DNA of 64,000 nt, taken from positions 3,695,001-3,759,000 of the forward strand of contig JAJTWR010000231.1 of NCBI GenBank assembly GCA_021613335.1. The letters run 5' to 3'. The notes beneath the pieces are model-generated. The model did not search any database and was not told the DNA's origin. It saw nothing but the letters and a program-made list of their open reading frames with translations. A program made the translations under genes and the position numbers. Position 1 is the stretch's first letter; each line of letters begins with the position of its first letter. Positions 49,956-62,689 of this stretch are shown here, one piece after another. Source of the stretch: Whitmania pigra. Taxonomy: Eukaryota; Annelida; Clitellata; Hirudinida; Haemopidae.

Positions 49956-52680
49956 TCATAAGAAGAAGAAGCTGAAACAATGACTATAAATTAGTAATCT
50001 TCATTAAATCATAGTTTACAAATTCTTAAAACTTCAAATGAGTTAAAATTGTGCATCCTTCATAATTAGCCTAGGTAACAGAAGATAACAACTATCCATG
50101 CTTTCAATGTGTACAATTAAATGCTGCAACATTTTGCTAGCTGATATTATAAAAAAAAATGAAACTAGGAACATCATAAAATGCATCATGCTGCATTGCA
50201 AACCTGTAAGGGTATCCCTCATACTTCTTCTTGAAAACTTTCATGAGGAGGTAGAAGAAGAAAGCAACAACCAGGATGCCACCAACAGCTATGACTGGTT
50301 TCAAAAAGAAAACACATAAAAATAGATGTATGGATAACACTTTAAGAGATTCAAATGTATATAACCAAAGTTTATTTAAATACATTCTCCTCTTTTTTAA
50401 GCATTTCACAACAGTCAGAAAAACATTGTGATGTTGCTCTTCATAATCCAACAATCCTACGTGTGGGTTGTTGATGGCAACTACAAATTACCTCTTTTTT
50501 TGGTTCTTGGAAAACCTTTTCCTGAAGCTTCACTCAAAAGAATCAATCCAAAGCCAATTGCTAAGTCTGAAATTGTGTATCAATGATTTGAACGATATTT
50601 TATGACATTTAGTTTTTGTGACCAACAATAAATTAATGGATTAATAAATACTGCTCACTTAAAATTTGTAAAGCTTATTCAATTTAAATCTTGATTGTTT
50701 GGTTAAATAATCAAAAAATAATCATAATCAGTCAAGCATATCAGTTATATACATGACATATACATACATAAGACATTGTTCAGATCACTAGCTTATAAGT
50801 TTTATAACAATCACCATCATTATCATCATAATCTCCAGCACTACTATCATCATCACAACCATTTAAAGGTTAATTAAAATGGCACACATACTGAGAAACA
50901 TGATTATGTAGCTCTCGACTACAAATTGTCCTTCTCCCCACGTTTCAATGAAAACCTGAGAAATCATTTAAGCAACTGAGGTCTCTTTTGATATGAGAAC
51001 TAAAATTAACATGAATTATGATAATTAACTCCATTCAATAAAAGAGTTAGTAAAATGTTTTATTTATTTAATTATTTGACTAATGTTCTTTGCATAAATT
51101 TCGTGTGGTAAGGAAAACAAATCTGCAAATAAAAATTACCATCTCCTTGTCTCTGTAGTGCATAAACTGGGCTCCTCTGATATGGTTCCACATGTGACCA
51201 GATGTCATAAGAACAATGAAAAACTGAAATAATTCAACATTTGCTAGGAACAACTCATTGTAAAGCATTATCACAACTTTAACATAAATTATAATTAGAA
51301 TGTTACTATCGCACATTTATTGTTAACCAGGAAATGCAAACCCCAAAATATCATTCCTTTATTAATTAATTAGGTAATTAATAGTTTATTAATTAGTTCT
51401 TGTTCTCCAACAGAGAATCAACCTCACCAAGACAGCAAATCCCCAGGGAAAATTTTGTACAGATGAGAAGGACAATATTTTCTTGTAAACCAGGGCAGTC
51501 ATAACTAGAATTGCAACTGTAGCTACTAGAACAATTACATAATTCACTGGCTTCTTTATTGTTATCTGTAATTAACAAAAGATTGCTTGGGTTAAAATAA
51601 GTTAATTAAATTGGTCCAAAGTACAATAATGAATTGCTAAAAATTATAAAACTGAGTCCTTAAAATCTTTGAATTTCTGGAAATAAATCAGTTTCTAAGA
51701 CTTCCCACATCACATCAGGAGACAATCCATACTACAAGGCTGACCTTTGTTCGTTTTATGTACTTTTATGTCATTATTTTATTGCTCACCTTTATGTTTG
51801 CAGTTTTCTCAATAAATTTTGCAAATCCTTCAGCTGAAAAACCAAACCTAAAATATATTTGTTTGTTAAGAAGAATCATTTTGACTAAAATAATTTTGCA
51901 ATGTCATGATTATTTTAGAGAGTGTTGCTTGTCAATAAACATGGTCATTTACTTTTCAAAAGACATGAGCTCTTTCTTACTACTCCCTGCTTCAAACATC
52001 AACACAACAGGAGCAGAATTTATCTGGAGCTGATATTCCAAAAGTTTTTAAAATATAAAATCAAATACAACATCAAAAATGTACAAACTCACAGACTGAA
52101 AGACCTCCATTCCATTTAAATCAAAATCAACACTGGCAAAAAATAACTTTGGTTCAAAATCATTGGCAAATCTCCACGAAGAAGCAGCTAATGCAAACTC
52201 CTCAAATGTCTCCCTGGAAATGAAATGTTAAATTATCATTCAACAAGTCAAACAATTTTCAACAAAGGATTTCAAACAAGCATTAAGAATCCTTAATTAT
52301 GTCCTTACTCACCCACAATGGACGCACTTTCTTTTAGGATGTGATACTGTAAGCATAAGAATTACCCAATACGGCTTCTTTATTGTTTTAATGAGACTCT
52401 TAAAATTCGTATTGTCAATAGTTACAATCCCGTTATGACTAGACAATCGCATCATCGCTTCTGTTTTATCTTCTGATGCAACCTGTAAATTTAGTCACAA
52501 AAGAGTTTCGTCTCAAACAAATCTTAACACATTGTTGCATGTGAATTAATGCACTTGGCAGTCTACACTTTACATTTCTTTTACCTTTTGCCTGCTCACC
52601 ACAAAAGATGCATAGAAGATAACTGAACAAAATATTACTGCGCACCAGAGGCCTAGTGACCACATTTTTCGGAAAGACAT
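49956..52680 (-). CDS. MAGT1: OST3/OST6-type subunit of oligosaccharyltransferase (MAGT1/TUSC3)
   Basis: A thioredoxin-like subunit of the STT3B oligosaccharyltransferase that helps glycosylate Cys-containing sites in the ER membrane; MAGT1 was also linked to Mg2+ transport. Eleven exons (52680-52585, 52482-52313, 52213-52093, 52029-51953, 51847-51790, 51565-51428, 51223-51140, 50955-50892, 50566-50492, 50294-50204, 49971-49956) give 329 residues against 335. Seen: N-terminal hydrophobic signal segment (6-25), Cys85-Val-His-Cys88 redox motif, Val-Asp-Phe-Asp, Asn-Ser-Ala-Pro, Gly-Phe-Ser-Ala-Glu, four membrane helices, Met-Thr-Ser-Gly-His-Met-Trp-Asn-His-Ile-Arg-Gly and C-terminal Tyr-Glu-Gly-Tyr-Pro-Tyr-Ser-Phe. 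MAGT1 and TUSC3 are vertebrate paralogues; an invertebrate single gene is ancestral to both. The last exon codes five residues. A CCAAT lies near 52730. Confidence 0.95.
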
Positions 52681-52744
52681 GTTTCGTAAACAGTCCTCAA
52701 AACAGCCACGACACCGAAACAACCCAGCAACCAATCACAGGTTG

Positions 52745-53795
52745 TCTTGTGTACCGATGTTTGAGCTTGGTAAAACAACTAAACTGGGACATTTGTCACT
52801 ACATTTTCAAGTTTAATAATAGGTGCATTTAAAATGTTTTAAGATATGTCATAAATTAAACATAAATTCTGATTTGACCTTAATTAAATCATTTAAAATG
52901 GAGTTGAATTTGGCCTTAAGTGGTTAATCGAATACAAAATTATTGCATTGTTTAATATCTTTAATGTAATACTGTGTCAACTACTATTGTGATAATATCG
53001 GCACAAATTAAATCCATTTGGTATAAAAATGTAAATATTAACCAAGAAAACCGGCTACTTTTCGTGGAGCAAGAATATTTTGCTGGCAGACAAATCTACT
53101 GCAATGGAACCATAGAATAAAATATTTCCGTTTAACAGAAGTTTTGTGAAACGGCTGGCCAATTATCCATTCCTGAGAATAATGCATCGAATACAAGACA
53201 CCTAGACTGACTTAAGTAATAATTATTACGCCCCTCTCCCAAAAAAACTTATGCATAAATTCGCATATCCACGCCTTGGTTACTTTGGCATGGAAAACCA
53301 CGAGCTATTAAAAACAGATAATAACGTACCATAAAACGCGTTGAGCATTAATTGGCAACTTCACAAGAACATTAGGAAGCATAAACATCACGGTTTCTAA
53401 GAAAAAACTTAAATTATGAACTGGAATTCTTCAACTGATATCCATGAGAAATAAGAATCACTTTCAGAGCACTAAACATTCTTGAGACAGAATCACCCTC
53501 CTATTCCAAAGAATGGTCACAAAGAGTACATAAGAGGAGCTAAATATATCTTAACGATCGGATATAAATAAAGCATCAGCACAAGTCAGATCATTTTACA
53601 ACCACATGGAAGCAATTTCACATCAAAGCCCTAGCAGCCATGATAAGGGATCAATTGGTGATAGTATTAATAATAATGTTATAAACTTAATTAATGTTAA
53701 CATTTATTATCAATTGTACCAAATCAGTATCAAAAAAATGTTTAATCTTCAACAAATCTTGTTGCCCAGTAAACAAAACTAACTGAAGAAATGAA
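52745..53795. other. Gene-free stretch
   Basis: Promoter side of MAGT1 and 3' side of TTC1. No exon or repeat was recognised. Confidence 0.45.
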
Positions 53796-53799
53796 ACAA

Positions 53800-53805
53800 T
53801 TTATT
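53800..53805 (-). terminator. Polyadenylation signal of TTC1
   Basis: TTTATT on the plus strand, i.e. AATAAA in the gene's sense, 24 bases after the TTC1 stop codon. Confidence 0.55.
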
Positions 53806-53829
53806 ATTTAATAAAAGAGAAAATCCTCC

Positions 53830-55573
53830 TCAAGCATTTTTACAAGAATTTTGCTGGAAGTTAACGGAGTAGGAGCCAGTGTTTGGGTCCTGTTGCAATT
53901 TGAAGTTGTCAGTCGAGAGACCAAACGGTCTCAACACCAAGTTACCAAGATCCTTCAGTTTACCTAGAAAGCAAAAAGTTGTGTCTTAAAAAATCCAGAA
54001 AGTAGATAAAACCTTTAAATGTGCCATGTGAATATCATTATTCACAAAAATGATGTAATGATGGATTTACCCTCTCATGCTAACAAAGACACAACATTGC
54101 TACACAATCACAAAGGACAATTTAACCTATCATTTCATCCTTCATCTTTTCATTTCTGATTTTAATTTGTTCAGGAAGCCTCTGGAATTAATTAATTTAT
54201 TAAAAATAATGCTTATTCAACTGAAACCACACAAGCATTGACAGTAAGAATTGAAACAGTTAATGTCTCATTAAAGCATTTGAATTGTAAATATTGATTT
54301 TGAATGTAAATGATTATTTTCAGATCTAGTACAATAAGACTTCTAAATATATAAATGTTTCCATAAACTATATTAACACAACTTTTTCTGCAATCAAAAC
54401 TACCCATCTCCTTAAAGCAGTAATTATTTCAACCAATTTATACATTTCTCATTGAACAGATTATTTATGAATGTTTTTTATGTAAATAAAGTTAAAATGA
54501 CCAATTGGCTGAATGACAAAACACATACTAAAGCAAGCAGCACTATACACATAAGAAATTAGTCAAATATAAAAAATATCTTCATAGGAAATGATACCAT
54601 GCAGGCAGCTCTGGCAGAATGCTGGCCAGGATCTTGCTCGAGTACTTTTTTATAATCTTCAAGGGCCTCGTCTAATTTGTCAACTTTCTCGTATAACTCT
54701 GCCCTCCTTAGCCTTGCCCGGACATAAGATGGATTTAAGGCAACTGCCTTCTCAGAATCTTCCAAGGCGCTGCTCTGTCTGGACTGAAATGCAGATGATT
54801 TGGATGCAAAAAAGGTAGACATAAAACATATCCTATGGACCGAAAAATCTCATCATGTGAAACAAATTTTTGATTGATCAATTAATTGGCATCATAACAT
54901 TTAATAAATAAATAAATGTGAAGTAACAAAATTACAGTCCTGACATCAGACGAATTTATTAGCATCTCACCAGCTGAATGTATGCAGCTGATCTGTTAGA
55001 ATAAAGGACGGCTCGATCCTCAGCAAGACTCAGAAGGCAAACTTTAATAGCATCTGTGTAAAAGTCCACTGCTCCCTGGTAGTTGCAGTTTTTATATTCT
55101 GTATTTCCAAGATCTTTCAGCCTTAATGATTCAGACCTTCTTAACTGAATGGAAAGCATTTATTATCTATTACCAAATGTTGTTATTTTGAAAGCAAACA
55201 CGCTTATCAGTTGTCTTTATAGATATGGAAAGGTAAAATTGAAGGCAATGCTAAGGTGAGTAAACTAATCAATGACAAGAAAGTCAAATACAAGATAACT
55301 ACGGGCTTAAATAAACAGTTAACATGCGCAGTTTTAAACAAAATAAAAGACCTCTTTTTCAGAATCACTCAGTTCTTTCTCTTTTTCTAGAAGAGCAGCC
55401 TCGTCTATAGCCTCTTGATCGCGATCTACCTTACAGGCAGATTTTTGGGCTGCAACATCAACTGCATCATCTGCACCATCACTAAAATACTCCCCCTCAC
55501 TATCAATATTTTCTTCGCATTTGTCTCCATTAATTTTCAATTTAGAATCGAGGTTGTTATAAAGATTTTCCAT
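53830..55573 (-). CDS. TTC1: Tetratricopeptide repeat protein 1
   Basis: TTC1 is a small TPR co-chaperone that binds Hsp70/Hsp90 and some G-alpha and Ras proteins. Five exons (55573-55352, 55144-54971, 54783-54598, 54181-54127, 53963-53830) give 256 residues against 292 in human, the difference lying in the acidic N-terminal region. From about residue 80 three TPR units follow: Leu-Lys-Asp-Leu-Gly-Asn-x-[13 protein letters not shown], and [16 protein letters not shown]. The end has the family mark [13 protein letters not shown]. The start at 55573 (Met-Glu-Asn-Leu) was preferred; an in-frame ATG at 55600 precedes an AG, so a 5' exon could exist. Confidence 0.93.
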
Positions 55574-55599
55574 TTCAGATGAATCTTTCAAAATAAACA

Positions 55600-56560
55600 C
55601 ATGATTTCACTGCTTGAGAGATTACAAATAGATCCAATAAACCAATCTCAAAATTAAAAATTATTTGAAATTTAGCGCAAGTAATTATCAAAATGTACCT
55701 CAACGTCCAGAAAAGCAAAATAAAATCAGCACTAATATAAAACCACTCTCGCTCAGACGTTTCTCGACAAGATGCGCACAAACAATAGAAAGTAATAGAA
55801 AAGGTAATGATTGGAATATTTCCACCGAAAATTAAATTTATTAAAAATACTAACATCACATCTGTAATTTTATGTAAATAAATTTTGTTTTAAAAATTTG
55901 ACAAGTATTTTTTGCATTTGTAATTCTCGATAGCATTTCAAGCCAAGCATTATTCGTATGGAATAATAAATAAATATATTTTTAGATCTGAAAATAGATC
56001 AGGTGTGATGGTAAAAACAGTTGAGATTGTTGGCCCACAAATATTATCACTCATCAATCAGTAGATGCATACCCAAAAGGGTTGGGATCTTAGTGAACCT
56101 GAAAAAATAAGGCGAACAAAACAACTACTGCACTTCTTCCAGTAAATGAAATGGTGAACAGATTTTCACAGACCGATCGAAAAATTATTTTGTAACTGCA
56201 AACACATCAAAATGTAATTTAGACTACAACATTTCAAAATTGTTTTAGACTGTTTAGGATCTTAACTTTGTACACACTTTAAAATAAGTGAAACGTTTAG
56301 GATATCAATCATATCATATTACAATTTTAAACATACCATAAACTTTTTTTTTACATTTGCTCTAACTGGTTTGAAACTTTGAGTTTGACTATCTTCAGTC
56401 TGCAGTCTTTCTTTTGTATCATTAATAAATTATTAAAGATACAGAAGATAGTCAAACTGATAATAATAATAATAATAATAATAATCTGTTCTATCTTTAA
56501 TTCCTTATTAATTATATTTGGTAGTTGTGATTTGAACAGTTTCAAAAATTTTTCGATTGC
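55600..56560. other. Gene-free stretch with a hairpin and TAA patch
   Basis: Upstream side of TTC1. GTTTGACTATCTTC (56383-56396) and GAAGATAGTCAAAC (56444-56457) form a perfect 14-base inverted repeat around an AT-rich inner palindrome, followed by a (TAA)n run at 56460-56484. No gene is seen. Confidence 0.6.
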
Positions 56561-56569
56561 GGGCTTTCA

Positions 56570-57595
56570 TCCCTTTTCTAAACTTGAGCCCCCTCCCACT
56601 CCCCAGCATTTTTCGCTGGTTGAGCGACTGCTCTCTGTAGAGGGGACTGCTAAGTTTGAAAGTCTTGTCTGGCTCAATGATGATCGAAGGTAATGTTTTA
56701 TTAGTTTAAGTTTGGAGAAAGAGCGCTCTCATCTGGCAGCACTAATAGCCTGAGTTAGGAAGATACGCAGCAGGATCACACTATCCCAAGATTCTAACTC
56801 TGTATGAAGCTCAAAAGTTGAAGGGGGCCATCAATTTTATCGTATCTTGAAGCTTCCACAAATACTACAATCTCTGCGTTTTGGCAAAAAACACTTCTTT
56901 CTATACAGGTTTTGTCCTCATCAACTACGACAAGCTGACAATCACAATTAATATCAAACAGGTTTCACGCTGTGAAAAAGGCGTATTTCTTTGCAAGACC
57001 TCGAACTTGCTGAAATCTGTCAGATAATTCCTCAGTCAATCTGTCGATGAAACACAGCATTTCCAGTCTCAACTCAGCATCAAATCCCAGCGTTGCGTCA
57101 GTCAATCCTTACCATCCATTCTTTTCTTTTTGAGGATTCGACGCTCCATGCTTATACACATTTCAGAGCAGAGTGTTTGGATTCGTATATTGCACTGTCT
57201 CTTTCTAACGCGCCGCTTTCCTTCACTCTCTTCATTATCGTACCTTTTCTGAAAAATCACACAGATTCTGAAAATTACAAAATGGATAGAAGCTTCAAAA
57301 TGCTCACGAATAAAATATAAAATCTGGTCTTGAACGAATTGACGTTATTTAATATTTCACGAAACGTTTTAAGAAATTAATAAAGTGATTTTCATTAATG
57401 TTTCGTTGATGTCATACATGTTTTACATCAATCTATGCGCTATACCAAATGCCAAATTAAAATCAGATTCTTCGAAGGACACAGAAGAAAAACTGGAGAA
57501 AAGGGGCGGTCATTTTTTCAATTAAGTATTCCCTCAAAATGCCGCTCCTTGGCATTTGCCGCCTATCCCTTAGTACGCCACTGGGGGAAAAGGGA
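56570..57595 (-). mobile_element. hAT (ZMYM1/DUF4371-like) transposon remnant
   Basis: Read on the minus strand, the end CAGTGGCGTACTAAGGGATA (about 57589) is followed after some 0.4 kb by Arg-Lys-x-Arg-Met-Asp-Gly and then Phe-Asp-Ala-Glu-Leu-Arg-Leu-Glu-Met-Leu-x-Phe-Ile-Asp and Leu-Ser-Asp-Arg-Phe-Gln (57085-56955), the central part of ZMYM1/DUF4371-type hAT transposases. A stop and frame change interrupt it. The block at 56732-56905 matches the element at 46.7 kb. No catalytic or dimerisation region remains. Confidence 0.55.
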
Positions 57596-57599
57596 AACT

Positions 57600-59370
57600 T
57601 TAGAATAAATGCAAAAAAGGTCATCTCCTTATGTTTGATGATGGTTTGCTTTGCCCCCCTGAAAAAGCCTAAAATGACTTTCCATGGCATTCCGCCCAAG
57701 TTTAACGGCTTTTACTTCTGGCAATTATTGACCAAAAAGCCTAAAATTTTAAAATTTGAACTACTCATCTAGCAACCTTGCCCAATTTCAACAAAATTGA
57801 ATGGTGTCAGATGTTGTGCCCATTTGATGTGAATGTCCAATTAACTTAAATAACATCGGTTGCGGCAGTTACCATCATTTTATTATCATCATTTAGCACA
57901 ATAGCATTTTGCTCCAATACCTGCATTTGGTAATTGTGAAATATCCAAAACCCCAATTGTTGACCGACTCACCCACAACAGTAGCTCATTTCAACTAACC
58001 ACAAATTATCCTAACACGGAATTTTACTCACCAAATTATGTTTGCTCAATAGGTGTCATTGAAGAAATCAAAATCTTTGAAAACATTAATGCAATTCTTT
58101 GCAATACTCCACATTGTAGCTAACCAATGGGGATCATGAGAGTAACAAGGCACTAACCAGGAAATAGTGATAAGTTGCATCACTTTGATGAAAATGATCA
58201 CAGCAAAAATATTAATTACTCGATGAAATTATCCGTTTCAGGCACAATGTTTCATTCCAGCAATATTTACATGTCATCATAGCATTTGATCAAAAGAACA
58301 CAAATTTACAATTATTTGACCCACCTGATATAGACACAATATGGTTTGCCAATAAAATGAACTTTCAGCAATATTAACAATGAGATTGTTACATTATTCA
58401 TTACAACTGACCTTTCATTCAAAATCTTCTCAAAAGACCCTTGAAACTCAAAAGAACACAATTAAGCATAAAATCTAGGGAGGGGATGTTTTCCAAGTGA
58501 CAGGCAAAACAAACTTTCACTATTGGTTACAAACATTATTCTCAGAATTATAAACAAATTTGTAAGCAATGCTACTCATTTTGTTTACAATAACTGCCAA
58601 TCGTTTTATTACAATTTTGGGTTGTTTTGAGAATAAAATTCAAGTCAAACAGACCTGGAATATCAAGGCAAACAACTGGTAAGACAAAGAAATATTCACT
58701 AAAATAATCAGACTGAAAGAACTTCTGAAAACTAGAGATGTATTTGCTTCTTTGCTGTTTCAAATTCACTCCTGAAAAGTTCATCAAAAAGAAACCATTC
58801 TGTTTCATTAATCAATGAAGAGCATTCAGATGGTGCCTCCCACTTGCTACAAACTTTTCCAGCCACAGTAATAAGGCACATTATGTGATAAAAAGGGTAA
58901 TTCAAAGAAAGCATTTGATAGCAGAAAAAGGCAAGTAGGGTAATCACAAACCATGTCTCACAACTAATAATCCCCCACTAAAAACCTTAAATATTGAGCA
59001 ATCACTCCCTTAACTGAACTAAATTCCAATAAAACATATGACAAAACAGAAACAGGCAAATGGGACAATCGCATTCTTTCACAACACAGACACAAACAGG
59101 TTGGCAAAAACCTTAAAAATCAAGCAATCACTCCCCCAATCAAAACAAATTTCCAAATCCAAAAATATTATACATGAAAATGATACAAAATCAACATAAA
59201 AACCTGACAGGAGGGGCTAGAACAATAAAATGCAGATTGAACCATGCTCAAGTGCTTACAGTAACCACAAAAACAGCAACAACGACAACAACAACAACAA
59301 CATTGCATTGGAACCTCAGTTGAGATGCATACAAATAATCCAGACTCCACAAGACAAAATAGTTTCCTTT
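57600..59370. other. Gene-free stretch
   Basis: Downstream side of CREB; probably includes its 3' UTR. An ACA/CAA microsatellite lies at 59265-59303. The frames at 58572 and 58732 (minus) overlap and have no context. Confidence 0.4.
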
Positions 59371-59376
59371 TTAAAC

Positions 59377-59640
59377 TCAACTTTGCACATCTTTCTGACA
59401 GTAGAGTTCTTTGAGCGATTTAAGTTCTTCGATTAACGTTTTATTCTGATTCTCAAGGACTGCCACCCGATTCTCGAGGCACTTGACGTACTCCTTCTTC
59501 TTCCTTCTGCACTCTTTTGCTGCCTCCCTACAAGTTAAATACAATTATTGATGTTCCAATAGTTTGTTTATAACACATGGTAGGCCTCATTATAAATCAA
59601 ACTTGTAGAAACTTTTATTTACAATTACAAGTTTTATAAC

Positions 59641-59731
<91 letters not shown>

Positions 59732-60939
59732 TTAAGATTGCATAATAATATATTTTGGAAGAACCATTTGTCAAAACTTAATATTACCACACATTTGTAT
59801 TCATTACAATGACATTCTATTAGGCCCTTAAATGTATGATGATGATTCATAATGACCTTAAGCCAATATTTGAGAATGGATATGAATTTTAAGAATAAAA
59901 GACAATGAGAATATTCAAAGTAATGCTGCAAGTGAACAGACTTGTTCTTCAAAAGACGTAGCTGCCTCTTTCGGGTAGCTTCTTCTGCCATCTGAGCGTT
60001 GGAGTTCATTCCTGTGGGGGAGACCATTAGGTTGGAGGGGATGGTTACCAGTCGTGAAGCGTTTAATTGATGGACTGCAATAATAATTGCAATAATAATG
60101 TGCAGGCTAAATGATTTGTTTTCCCTTATGTGGCAGTAATATAACAGTCTTAATGTGTCACATTTGAAATGCAGCCTACACTGCGAGGGAGAACACTTGG
60201 GTAGTGGCACTTCGTAAATGGCAGATTAAAAAGTACCATCTCATCCTGTTCTAATATGCAAGATACTCAAGAGATTGTATAAATACAATCACAAAAATAA
60301 AAAATTAAAATGATGGAACCAGTCACTCAACATTTTAGGTTTGCTGAGACTATCGATGCCTCCACAAGAACAAAATCTGGTGAATCATTCAATTGTGAAA
60401 CTGTTTGCAAAGAATTAAAAGACCAAAGTGCATCTCAAGAAGATTGTGTTAGAAAAATCTGAGTTGATTTTGTCATATGAATTTGGAGTTATTAGTAGAT
60501 TTTTATTTGTAACATTCAGGGATGCAATGAACTGACCGACTGATCTGATGACTCATTTGCTCATTTAATGATGTCATCCATTGTTGCATTAATAAATAAT
60601 CCCCGTGATGAGAAAATAATCCATAAAAGTTTTAGTGAATGTGTAAAAAATTAACATAATTGTATTAAAAACCATATCAAGATGTACTTGATCTTAACAA
60701 ATAACATTAGCTTGTATTAATTTTCAACAAAAATAACTCTGTGCAGGCCAATTTATGACATCATCAAAGTAATTTCAATTATTTAAAATGACTGGTATTT
60801 CGGATATTTTGAATGAGCCTCTCAGAAACCAGTCTAAGGTCATCACTTTTGAAAGGTCACCATTCAAATGGAGTCATTGTGAAATATTAACTTCAGTCTC
60901 CATGCGTTATTATTAGATAAAATCTATTTCGTTGATATA

Positions 60940-60975
<36 letters not shown>

Positions 60976-62685
60976 ATAATATATATAGACATAAGTAGTG
61001 AAAGAGGATCTCCTTGTCACCACTCTATGCAGGAAAGCAACCTGTTTGGCCAATCTAGATTATTGAAATTGCTATTTTCTCCATCTTCAGAATTAGAATT
61101 TTTTGATTTTTAAAGTAATTATGTTAATTTAACAATCGAATTGCAATTAAAAGCAATAAATTATAATTTGTAGCTTGCATGTCTGGTCATTTATTACAGG
61201 ACTGATGACAACTCACCCAAGCATGTTATAAACTAACATTAAGGTAATGAATGCAACCAATAAGAATGTGATCCAATAGTCACTGAACAACACCAATTTC
61301 CAATTTGAAAAAACAAACCTTATGGTCTGGCAAGAATAACGAAATAAGCTAATAAATAAAGGTTATAATCATCTGACCAGGAATAAAAAAGTGGTTGTCG
61401 GAAGGCAGGGAGTAGGGGTTCAAGGAAGTTGAGGAGAGTCCCTCGTGGCCTGGTGGGGCCAAAATATCACTCCCCATTTGGGTCAGGGAGGTATCAGACT
61501 TGAGGTGTGACAGTCCTCGGAAGGAAGAATCGCTGTTTAAACCTGGTTCAAAATATTTAATCTTGTTTAATCAGTACAATTGGTTTAAATATCATTTAGT
61601 CAGCTTAACAACATGGTCATCTTCTTGATGTTATCAGTTGCTTTTAGCTTAATTATAGCAAATCCTAGTAAGGATGACCATATCAATAATTAAAATCTAG
61701 TTAAGCTTAATTAAAACAAAATAAATGATAAATATAAAGAAAAAATAAAGTTGGTAAATTAATTACTGCACATTTAAAGAAAACAAAATAACAATTTGAT
61801 AAAATAAAACATTTTTTAACTGTTACTGCTCAGATATTTTCTAAAACTACTTATCTTTGCAAAAGCTTGAAGAGATTTGACTGATGCTTACAAAGAATCA
61901 ATGAAGCTAAACAAAATATTTTCTTCAATAACAAATCTCAACCTGGATTGTCATCACTGGTGTCATTGCTGTCCTGAGTAATTTGGCCATCACTGGAATC
62001 CTCCTCAACTTTCTGAACCAAATCCTTTGGACTGCCATAAAGATGTCTATTCGAAGTAAGAACACAACTTTTAATCAGGTTTGAGTTGGGTGGCGAGCAA
62101 GATGCAGTGGCATCAAGTTTTCATTTAATGGCAAATTTTAGATCAAGTGCGTAACTTATGTTAATTAACTAACAGTAACAATAAGTTTATTAATGATATT
62201 TAATGTCAAGACCATTTCACATTAATGAGATAATGACAAATCAATCAAAATACAAAGCTAAAAGCCATGTATTTAGGCCATTCCATACACAATTACCAAA
62301 ATTCAGCTGCTCAAATAACTTATTGGTTTAGAAAAGTGATTGTTTACTGTTTAAAAATTCATTAAATAAATTTTCAAACCTTTGCTGAGATCTTCTTGAA
62401 AGTTCATGCCTTTGAAAAACTTCAGCAGCATTTGTACCATGAAAATCCCTACTTAATGCTTGTTGCTGTGATACAAAACAAAATATGTTAAACATTTGAT
62501 GTTTACCTCACTTTCATCAACATGTATTGTTAAAAATCACAAATTCCAGAAATTACATTGTAATTTTAATTAGTTACCCTCAACAACTCTGACTTTGATT
62601 TGTCAATTTGGTCTCTAGAATCTCCGCCTGTCTGATTCAACGTTGCATTCACAAGATTTGTAGTGCCAATTAACTGCTTGGACAT
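59377..62685 (-). CDS. CREB1: cAMP response element-binding protein (CREB/ATF1/CREM family)
   Basis: A bZIP activator that binds CRE sites (TGACGTCA) as a dimer. Six exons (62685-62578, 62465-62380, 62046-61943, 61542-61378, 60074-59942, 59527-59377) give 248 residues. The basic region reads Arg-Lys-Arg-Gln-Leu-Arg-Leu-Leu-Lys-Asn-Lys-Glu-Ala-Ala then Lys-Glu-Cys-Arg-Arg-Lys-Lys-Lys, and the zipper has Leu at 216, 223, 230 and 237; from Glu-Tyr-Val-Lys-Cys-Leu to Glu-Glu-Leu-Lys it is almost identical to vertebrate CREB1. The middle is rich in Gln/Ser/Asn. In the place of the kinase-inducible domain stands Leu-Ser-Arg-Arg-Ser-Gln-Gln-Arg (58-65), without the usual Arg-Arg-Pro-Ser-Tyr. The intron before the last exon holds a (TAA)n run, the next one a SINE. 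Confidence 0.93.
59640..59730. repeat. TAA/AAT array in a CREB intron
   Basis: About 90 bases of (AAT)n with a single AAC interruption, between the two bZIP exons. Not linked to LINE sequence. Confidence 0.85.
60125..60240 (+). mobile_element. tRNA-derived SINE, copy 5, truncated, in a CREB intron
   Basis: ATAACAGTCTTAATGTGTCA, then CATTTGAAATGCAGCCTACACTGC and ACACTTGGGTAGTGGCAC match the B-box half and body of the other SINE copies. The 5' A-box half is missing or unrecognisable. It lies antisense to CREB. Confidence 0.6.
60938..60972. repeat. AT dinucleotide microsatellite
   Basis: An (AT)n run of about 35 bases in the large CREB intron. A similar run lies at 27049-27068 in ILF2 intron 2. 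Confidence 0.9.
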
Positions 62686-62689
62686 GCTG

